Shown piece by piece: positions 6,130 through 10,998 of a stretch of DNA of 10,998 bases. The translations under genes and the position numbers were made by a program. Position 1 is the first letter of the stretch; the number at the start of each line of letters is the position of its first letter. The DNA comes from Ruminococcus sp. UBA4385 (GTDB taxonomy: Bacteria; Bacillota_A; Clostridia; Oscillospirales; Ruminococcaceae), in the NCBI GenBank assembly GCA_002391065.1, contig DGRP01000096.1, forward strand, positions 1 through 10,998, read 5' to 3'. The notes under the pieces are model-generated. The model did no database searches and was not told where the DNA came from. It worked only from the letters and a program-made list of their open reading frames with translations.

Positions 6130-6950
6130 GCTTTGACATTGAAAAGCTTTACAAAGAGAATATAGATAGCTCTGTCCCCGACATGGATAAGCTCTGGGAC
6201 AGGATAGAGAACCGTCTCGACGAACAAGAGAAGGCAGACAGCAAAACGGAGCATCACAATATTACGCCGTCGGCAAGGCCTAAGAGAAAGCTTGTTAGCC
6301 TTATTGCAGTTGCAGCCTGTGCAGTTATCGCAGTTACGGGGGCATTCGTTATCATGAACGGCAATAAGCTGAGCACCGACAGCTCCTCGGCAAACAGCAC
6401 AAGGAACGCATCGGACAAAAACGTCTCTAAAAAGGCTTCGGGCGAAATGAAGTTCAACGGGGACATGGCAGACAATGCCGATGACGATAAGAACCTCGCA
6501 ATAAGGTCTGATGAAGCAGAGGGCTTTGCTCCCGAGCAGACCGACAATGCCGAGGAGATCGAGGCAGTCAACAACGAAGCAGAGGACACAGAAGAGAACA
6601 CAGCTCAGGCAGCAGCCCCGAAAAGCGAGGGTGAGCAGTCGCTGAGCGTAAATAATAAAACAGGTGCGACCTCTGCAACAGCCGCAGCGAGCGACAACAC
6701 AGCAGCTTCTGACTCAGTTCAGTCAGCAGATAAGGATATTTCAAAGCAGGTAGAGGATCGTGTGAACGAGCTTCTTGAAAGCGAGGAATACCTGAACGCA
6801 GACGCAAGCCATAAGGCGGAGCTTGTAACTGCACTGTTTGACGAGCTGACCGAAGAGGGCACTGTGACTAGCTACAGTGTTGACGAGTCGGCCGACAGAG
6901 CCTATTGTGAAGGCAATGGCTTTGCGGTCAGCGTCACGCTGGGAATATAA
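6126..6950 (+). CDS. Probable anti-sigma factor, single-pass membrane protein
   Basis: 274 residues. The N-terminal 54 residues are charged and cytoplasmic, with a short helix motif SVPDMDKLWDRIENRLDEQE (16-35) of the kind found at the start of Clostridia anti-sigma proteins. One membrane helix follows (about 56-78), preceded by the positive RPKRK, giving an N-in/C-out arrangement. The outside part is a long low-complexity linker rich in Ser, Asn, Ala, Asp and Glu (about 80-205). It ends in a compact folded-looking tail (about 207-274) that I do not recognise. There is no HxxxCxxC zinc anti-sigma motif. Translation is coupled to the sigma gene: the ATG overlaps its stop, and GGAGGAGG lies at 6111-6118 inside the sigma coding region. 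The anti-sigma role is inferred from gene order, coupling and topology. A direct sigma contact is unproven. Confidence 0.72.
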   Translation: MSFDIEKLYKENIDSSVPDMDKLWDRIENRLDEQEKADSKTEHHNITPSARPKRKLVSLIAVAACAVIAVTGAFVIMNGNKLSTDSSSANSTRNASDKNVSKKASGEMKFNGDMADNADDDKNLAIRSDEAEGFAPEQTDNAEEIEAVNNEAEDTEENTAQAAAPKSEGEQSLSVNNKTGATSATAAASDNTAASDSVQSADKDISKQVEDRVNELLESEEYLNADASHKAELVTALFDELTEEGTVTSYSVDESADRAYCEGNGFAVSVTLGI

Positions 6951-6989
6951 AAGACAGCAGGGGGCAAACCCCAAAAGGGAGGAAATATT

Positions 6990-8642
6990 ATGAAAAAGGT
7001 AAATATAAAGAGAATGGCAGCAGGTCTCTGCTCGGTAATAATGATGATATCCGCAGCTTCCTGCGGCAGCACAGACAGCTCAAAGGCCGATAAGAAGAGC
7101 TCCTCAAAGGCAGCGGTTGCTGCCAAGACAAACAGCGAGCCCACAGCGGCAAAAGCACCTGCCCGTGATATGAATCAGGAGAAGGGTCTTGTTCAGGAGA
7201 TATCGGCAGAAACAGAGAACACAGATGACGGTGCCTTATATATGACAAATGATACTGCTATGGCAGCAGGTGATTATGCTCCGAAGGGCGGCACAACAGC
7301 AGCAAGTGCAGGTGCTGAGAATACCGAAGAGTACGCTCACGTTGAGGAAAACGGCTTCATCGACACGGCAGATCAGCCGATCTCAACTTTCTCGACAGAT
7401 ATCGACACAGCTTCCTACACAAACGCAAGGCGTATGATAAACAACGGCTATATGGTCTATGCCGACGCAGTAAGAACTGAAGAGTTCATCAACTACTTCA
7501 AGTATGACTATCAGATGCCGAACGGCGAAGCAGTGTCTATCAACACCGAGCTCTCCGACTGCCCGTGGAATCCCGAAGCAAAGCTTATGCTCGTAGGTAT
7601 CCAGGCTATGGAGGCTCCCGTTCAGGATATCGACTCAAACATAGTATTTCTGATAGATGTCAGCGGCTCAATGGAGGACGAGAACAAGCTCCCTCTGGTA
7701 AGAGAGGCATTTGCAATGCTCGCTGACAACCTTGGTGAAAATGACAGGGTATCTATCGTTACCTATGCAGGCGAGGACAGAATAGCCCTCGAGGGTGCAA
7801 AGGGCAGCGACAAGGACACTATCGTCAGCACACTTAATTCCCTTACAGCAGGCGGCTCTACCGCAGGTGCGGCAGGAATAAACTCCGCTTATGCACTGGC
7901 TGAGAAATATTTCATCAAGGGCGGCAACAACAGAGTTATCCTTGCTACAGACGGCGACCTCAATGTCGGCGCATCAAGTGCAGAGGAGCTTACGGCTCTT
8001 ATTGAAGAAAAGAGAGATTCGGGCATAGCACTTTCTGTTCTCGGCTTTGGCGAGGGCAACTTCAAGGACGCAAGGCTCGAAGCCCTTGCAGATAACGGCA
8101 ACGGCAACTACGCATATATCGACACTATCGACGAGGCCAAGAGAGTTCTTGTTACCGAAATGAACGGCACAATGTTCACAGTAGCCAAGGACACCAAGGT
8201 TCAGATAGAGTTTGATGACAGCAAGGTGCGCTCCTACAGACTGGTAGGCTATGAGAACAGGCTTCTCAACACAGAGGATTTCGATGACGATACCAAGGAC
8301 GCAGGCGACATCGGCTCGGGTCAGCAGGCAACAGCCCTTTATGAGATAATTCCGACAGGCGGTCTTGAGGGAGACCTTCTGAACGTATCGGTCCGCTACA
8401 AGTATCCCGAGGAGAGCGAGAGCAGGCTTGTACAGAGCACAGTAAACGCATCTCAGTACAGCTCGCAGAGACCTGCAAATCTCGAATTTGCGTCTCTGGT
8501 GGCAGAGTTTGCAATGTACCTCAGGGGCAGTGAGTATCTTAATGACCTCACCCTCAGTGAGATAATCGGTCAGCTAAAGAGTGCCCAGCATCAGGAGCCC
8601 GAGCTTATCGAAATGGCAATTAATTACGCTCAGCTTTCATAA
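6990..8642 (+). CDS. YfbK-like von Willebrand factor type A lipoprotein
   Basis: 550-residue surface lipoprotein of the YfbK family, close to the usual family length. Signal: KR-containing N-terminus, hydrophobic stretch, lipobox AASC with Cys25 lipidated. A low-complexity tether (about 26-115) follows. Next comes the family's N-terminal domain (about 118-212), with the typical STFSTDIDTASYTNARRMIN (132-151). The VWA domain (about 216-395) has a complete metal-ion-dependent adhesion site: DVSGS (Asp223, Ser225, Ser227), Thr291 in AGGST, and Asp321 in LATDGDLNVG. The YfbK-type C-terminal domain runs from about 398 to 550. VWA sites bind a divalent cation and usually a protein ligand. The gene starts 39 bases after the anti-sigma gene with GGGAGG at 6977-6982, and a small GGGG-CAAA-CCCC hairpin (6961-6972) sits in the gap. 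I infer the same operon. The function of YfbK proteins is not established; the context suggests envelope sensing or being a target of the sigma factor. Confidence 0.9.
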   Translation: MKKVNIKRMAAGLCSVIMMISAASCGSTDSSKADKKSSSKAAVAAKTNSEPTAAKAPARDMNQEKGLVQEISAETENTDDGALYMTNDTAMAAGDYAPKGGTTAASAGAENTEEYAHVEENGFIDTADQPISTFSTDIDTASYTNARRMINNGYMVYADAVRTEEFINYFKYDYQMPNGEAVSINTELSDCPWNPEAKLMLVGIQAMEAPVQDIDSNIVFLIDVSGSMEDENKLPLVREAFAMLADNLGENDRVSIVTYAGEDRIALEGAKGSDKDTIVSTLNSLTAGGSTAGAAGINSAYALAEKYFIKGGNNRVILATDGDLNVGASSAEELTALIEEKRDSGIALSVLGFGEGNFKDARLEALADNGNGNYAYIDTIDEAKRVLVTEMNGTMFTVAKDTKVQIEFDDSKVRSYRLVGYENRLLNTEDFDDDTKDAGDIGSGQQATALYEIIPTGGLEGDLLNVSVRYKYPEESESRLVQSTVNASQYSSQRPANLEFASLVAEFAMYLRGSEYLNDLTLSEIIGQLKSAQHQEPELIEMAINYAQLS

Positions 8643-8687
8643 TTGATATATTGATCGCTTACTGCCGTAACCGAATCAGGATAAAAA

Positions 8688-8711
8688 AAGGACTGCCGAA
8701 AGGCAGTCCTT
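8688..8711. terminator. Bidirectional terminator between convergent genes
   Basis: AAGGACTGCC (8688-8697) and GGCAGTCCTT (8702-8711) form a perfect 10-bp stem with a GAAA tetraloop. On the plus strand it is followed by AGTTTTGTT, serving the VWA gene. On the minus strand the stem is followed by a further run of five T (complement of 8683-8687), serving the 8726-9931 gene. It lies between the two stop codons. Confidence 0.92.
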
Positions 8712-8725
8712 AGTTTTGTTATGTA

Positions 8726-9931
8726 TTACTTGATATAAGCCTTGAACTCCTCGTTCTCTCTCTTGAGGCCCTCGATGTCGCCCTTAACCTGACCGATCTC
8801 AACATCAAGCTTTTCCTTCTCGCTGCTGAAGCCCTTAGCCTTCTCCTGCAGTGCAATGATCTGTGAATAGATCTCGTCAGCCTGCTTGCCAAGCTCTATA
8901 GACTTGTTCTCCTTGTCAGCGATACCGAGCTGCAGCTCGTCGATCTTCTTGTTGTTCTGCTCGATCTGCTCCTGTGCGAACATACGCATTTTTTCCTGTG
9001 GGCTCATAACTTCATCCTCCATATTCTTGCTAAAATTTGTAATACTTGCTTTTTCTGCTTCAAGCTTCTTCTGCTCTGCTGCTCTCTGAGCCATCTCCTC
9101 CTCAATTGAAGGCATTGTAGACTCATATACCTGCTCAACCTTGATGTCATCATCAAGCTCGATAGGCTCTATCGAAGGCATCTCAGCGATCCCGTCATCA
9201 TATGAGAGATCAGGTACCTGAAGCTCCTCCATTACAGGCTCTTCAGCCTTTACAGACTCGCTTGGCTGCGGAACATGGTTCTCGGCAGGCAGCGGCTCAG
9301 GCTCTTTGACAGGCTCGGGCTGCTTTACGGGGCTTGCCTCTGCTGCGCCTGTCTCAAATGTAGATGTGCTGTTTCTCTTTGCTATGCTGTTAGCAAGGTT
9401 TACAACCTTCTGGTCAACATCAGGCTTTTCGATCTTGGGCTCTTCCTTAGGCTCGGGCTTAGCTTCAACCCCGATCTTCGGACCCTTATGCGCATTCGCT
9501 CTTGCAAAATGCTCGCCCATAACGTTCTCGACGGCCTTTATATCATTGATGTCCTTTCCGAAAAACTCAGCGACCTCTTTCGCACTCCTGCCCTTGTTGA
9601 GCATAGATGCTATACCAACAACGCTGTGGTCAACAAAGCCGTCATCGTCCATAGTCAGATTGAGCGAAGGTGTAAACGGCTCGCCCGTTACAGCAGGCTT
9701 GTCGTTCTTTGCCTTTCTGCCGAAGGGGAATCCCTTTTTGCCGTTTGATGCAGGCTCAGCACTGCTCCTTTCAGGCTGGATAAAGCTTCTGTAATCAGGC
9801 CAGTGCTTTTCAAGGATATTAGGAACATTGCCCGCAGGCATTCCTACCTCCTTAGCAATCTCTTCTGTGGAATAGCCCTCTTTATAAAGGCGGACAAGTG
9901 TATCGCCGATGCCTTCCTGTTTCTTTGCCAA
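8726..9931 (-). CDS. Uncharacterised protein: two HTH-like repeats, acidic linker, C-terminal coiled coil
   Basis: I do not recognise this 401-residue protein. Residues about 8-44 read as a helix-turn-helix-like unit (YKEGYSTEEIAKEVGMPAGN). A second, similar unit lies at about 105-141 (LNKGRSAKEVAEFFGKDIND). The two align without gaps over the core, with G19/G114, S21/S116, E24/E119, A26/A121 and G30/G125 identical. Residues about 150-275 are a disordered-looking linker rich in Pro, Glu, Lys and Val. Residues about 276-400 are a long charged heptad-like coiled coil. There is no signal peptide or membrane helix, so it is cytoplasmic. The start is TTG (9931-9929), supported by AAAGGA 9 bases upstream (9941-9946). 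It has its own perfect-consensus promoter and a shared terminator, so it is a single-gene unit. The layout suggests a DNA- or chromosome-associated or cytoskeletal scaffold, but that is a guess. Confidence 0.85.
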   Translation of the reverse strand: MAKKQEGIGDTLVRLYKEGYSTEEIAKEVGMPAGNVPNILEKHWPDYRSFIQPERSSAEPASNGKKGFPFGRKAKNDKPAVTGEPFTPSLNLTMDDDGFVDHSVVGIASMLNKGRSAKEVAEFFGKDINDIKAVENVMGEHFARANAHKGPKIGVEAKPEPKEEPKIEKPDVDQKVVNLANSIAKRNSTSTFETGAAEASPVKQPEPVKEPEPLPAENHVPQPSESVKAEEPVMEELQVPDLSYDDGIAEMPSIEPIELDDDIKVEQVYESTMPSIEEEMAQRAAEQKKLEAEKASITNFSKNMEDEVMSPQEKMRMFAQEQIEQNNKKIDELQLGIADKENKSIELGKQADEIYSQIIALQEKAKGFSSEKEKLDVEIGQVKGDIEGLKRENEEFKAYIK

Positions 9932-9991
9932 TTATATCAATCCTTTCAGATAATCACTCGCCGAAATAAACGGCTGCCAATAACTATTAAT

Positions 9992-10020
9992 ATTATACAA
10001 CAATTTTTTCATATTGTCAA
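9992..10020 (-). promoter_or_regulatory. Perfect-consensus promoter of the HTH/coiled-coil gene
   Basis: On the minus strand TTGACA (10020-10015) and TATAAT (9997-9992) are both exact and 17 bp apart. The predicted start is near 9985, with a leader of about 50 bases. The -35 lies within a small palindrome, TATTG-T-CAATA (10012-10022), which may be chance in this AT-rich stretch. Such a strong promoter suggests steady, high expression. Confidence 0.88.
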
Positions 10021-10171
10021 TACAAAATATTAAATTTCATACATTCTGACCTGAGCCCGAAAACAGGGGCGTTATAACATTTCCAAACACAACAGGCTGT
10101 GTCTGAGCGTAGAATTATGTAAAAAAAATGTTTCAATACGTTAAAGATTAGTCAAAGTGTAGGAATTGCTA
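10021..10171. other. Divergent intergenic spacer without a recognised gene
   Basis: This is the part of the 304-base gap (9932-10235) between the two divergent promoters. I see only short weak dyads, such as GCCC/GGGC (10056-10071 area) and ACACA/TGTGT around 10087-10102. There is no open frame with a ribosome binding site, no tRNA-like fold and no riboswitch I can name. Confidence 0.5.
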
Positions 10172-10200
10172 TTGACTTTTTTTGAGGAATGTTTTATAAT
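10172..10200 (+). promoter_or_regulatory. Sigma-A type promoter of serC
   Basis: TTGACT (10172-10177) and a perfect TATAAT (10195-10200) are separated by 17 bp. The predicted start is near 10207, giving a leader of about 29 bases that carries GGAGG at 10223-10227. The -35 is one half of an inverted AGTCAA/TTGACT pair, with the other half at 10150-10155. Confidence 0.87.
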
Positions 10201-10235
10201 ATATTTGCTATATTATTTAATTGGAGGTTTTAAAA

Positions 10236-10998
10236 ATGGGCAGAGTTTATAACTTTAGTGCAGGCCCTGCAGTGCTTCCCGAGGAAGTACTCAAGGAGTG
10301 CGCAGACGAAATGCTCGACTACAAGGGAACAGGCATGAGCGTAATGGAAATGAGCCATCGTTCCAAAGCTTATGACGAGATCATCAAGGAAGCTGAGAAG
10401 GACCTCAGAGACCTTATGAATATTCCCGACAACTACAAGGTTATCTTCAGACAGGGCGGAGCTTCGCTGCAGTTTGCTGAGGTACCTATGAACCTGATGA
10501 AGAACGGCAAGGCTGCCTACATCATCACAGGTCAGTGGGCTAAGAAGGCTGCTGCTGAGGCTGAAAAGTTCGGTGAGGTAGTAAGAGTAGCTTCTTCGGC
10601 TGACAAGACCTTCTCTTACATTCCTGATTGTTCAGACCTCGATATTCCTGAGGACGCAGACTATGTTTACATCTGCGAGAACAATACTATTTACGGTACA
10701 AAGTACAAGACACTGCCTAACACAAAGGGCAAGGAGCTCGTTGCTGACGTATCAAGCTGCTTCCTGAGTGAGCCTATCGACGTTACAAAGTACGGCGTTG
10801 TATACGGTGGTGTTCAGAAGAACGTTGGTCCTGCAGGTGTACAGATCGTTATCGTTCGTGAGGATCTTATCGCTGACGGTCCTGCATTTGCTCAGACACC
10901 TTCCATGATGAACTGGAAGCTTCAGGCTGACAACGATTCACTTTACAACACACCTCCATGCTACGGCATCTATGTTTGCGGCAAGGTATTCAAGTGGA
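10236..10998 (+). CDS. serC: Phosphoserine aminotransferase (3' truncated by window edge)
   Basis: PLP-dependent cytoplasmic enzyme converting 3-phosphohydroxypyruvate and glutamate to phosphoserine and 2-oxoglutarate, the second step of serine synthesis; many SerC proteins also serve vitamin B6 synthesis. The first 254 codons of a family that is normally about 360 residues are present. Family marks: RVYNFSAGPAVLP (3-15), MEMSHRSKAYDEII (37-50), VIFRQGGASLQF (69-80), ENNTIYGT (148-155), and the PLP-binding Lys195 in GGVQKNVGPAG. The start ATG has GGAGG 8 bases upstream. The reading frame stays open to the end of the window, so nothing suggests a pseudogene. It is transcribed divergently from the coiled-coil gene. 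In related genomes serA often follows, but that would lie outside. Confidence 0.96.
   Translation, partial: MGRVYNFSAGPAVLPEEVLKECADEMLDYKGTGMSVMEMSHRSKAYDEIIKEAEKDLRDLMNIPDNYKVIFRQGGASLQFAEVPMNLMKNGKAAYIITGQWAKKAAAEAEKFGEVVRVASSADKTFSYIPDCSDLDIPEDADYVYICENNTIYGTKYKTLPNTKGKELVADVSSCFLSEPIDVTKYGVVYGGVQKNVGPAGVQIVIVREDLIADGPAFAQTPSMMNWKLQADNDSLYNTPPCYGIYVCGKVFKW

Noticed and set aside
6961..6972. GGGG-CAAA-CCCC hairpin between the anti-sigma and VWA genes as a terminator
   Set aside because: The stem is only four pairs and is followed by AAAAGGGAGG, not a T-tract. It may modulate translation but is not a terminator.
8659..8666. TTACTGCC after the VWA gene, like the end of the palindromic repeats
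   Set aside because: Only eight bases match, and no second end or hairpin of the element is nearby, so it is probably chance.
9275..9794. Two overlapping plus-strand frames opposite the coiled-coil gene
   Set aside because: They are antisense to a gene with consensus promoter, ribosome binding site and terminator. Their composition is what antisense reading of a Pro/Glu-rich linker gives.
1..10998. CRISPR arrays, tRNA/rRNA genes, transposase or phage genes
   Set aside because: I saw no regularly spaced direct repeats, tRNA-like folds or rRNA sequence, and no frame resembling a transposase, integrase or phage protein.

Overview
The window most resembles a Gram-positive, plant-fibre-degrading member of the Clostridia, close to Ruminococcus. 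The reasons are moderate GC, strong sigma-A type promoters with 17-bp spacers, AGGAGG ribosome binding sites, two TTG starts, a GH74 xyloglucanase-type lipoprotein next to a GH36 alpha-galactosidase, and GC-rich palindromic intergenic repeats. This assignment rests on gene content and style, not on a database match.

Layout. (1) Positions 1-280 hold the 3' end of tsf (elongation factor Ts), followed by a clean intrinsic terminator. (2) A 74-bp palindromic repeat lies between tsf and a convergent minus-strand operon. (3) Positions 443-4963 (minus) hold a two-gene glycoside hydrolase operon. The first gene is a cytoplasmic GH36 alpha-galactosidase and the second a secreted GH74 lipoprotein. It is read from a near-consensus promoter at 5012-5040 with a LacI/CcpA-like palindrome just upstream of the -35. 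(4) A gene-free stretch of about 620 bp (4964-5583) holds that promoter, a long (about 265 bp) palindromic element related to the short one, an extended -10 promoter and a highly structured leader. (5) Positions 5584-8642 (plus) hold an ECF-type sigma factor (TTG start), an overlapping one-pass membrane protein that is probably its anti-sigma factor, and a YfbK-type von Willebrand factor A lipoprotein. (6) A bidirectional terminator separates this from a convergent minus-strand gene (8726-9931) for a protein with two helix-turn-helix-like repeats, an acidic Pro/Glu linker and a C-terminal coiled coil. (7) Divergent consensus promoters lead to that gene and to serC (phosphoserine aminotransferase), which runs off the right edge.

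How the parts work together. The hydrolase pair looks like a sugar-regulated beta-glucan/hemicellulose use operon, with one enzyme at the cell surface and one in the cytoplasm. The sigma/anti-sigma/VWA-lipoprotein set looks like a cell-envelope sensing module. Its unusual part is a leader with three nested or adjacent stems and a segment able to cover the sigma factor's Shine-Dalgarno sequence. tsf and serC are ordinary housekeeping genes that frame the accessory content.
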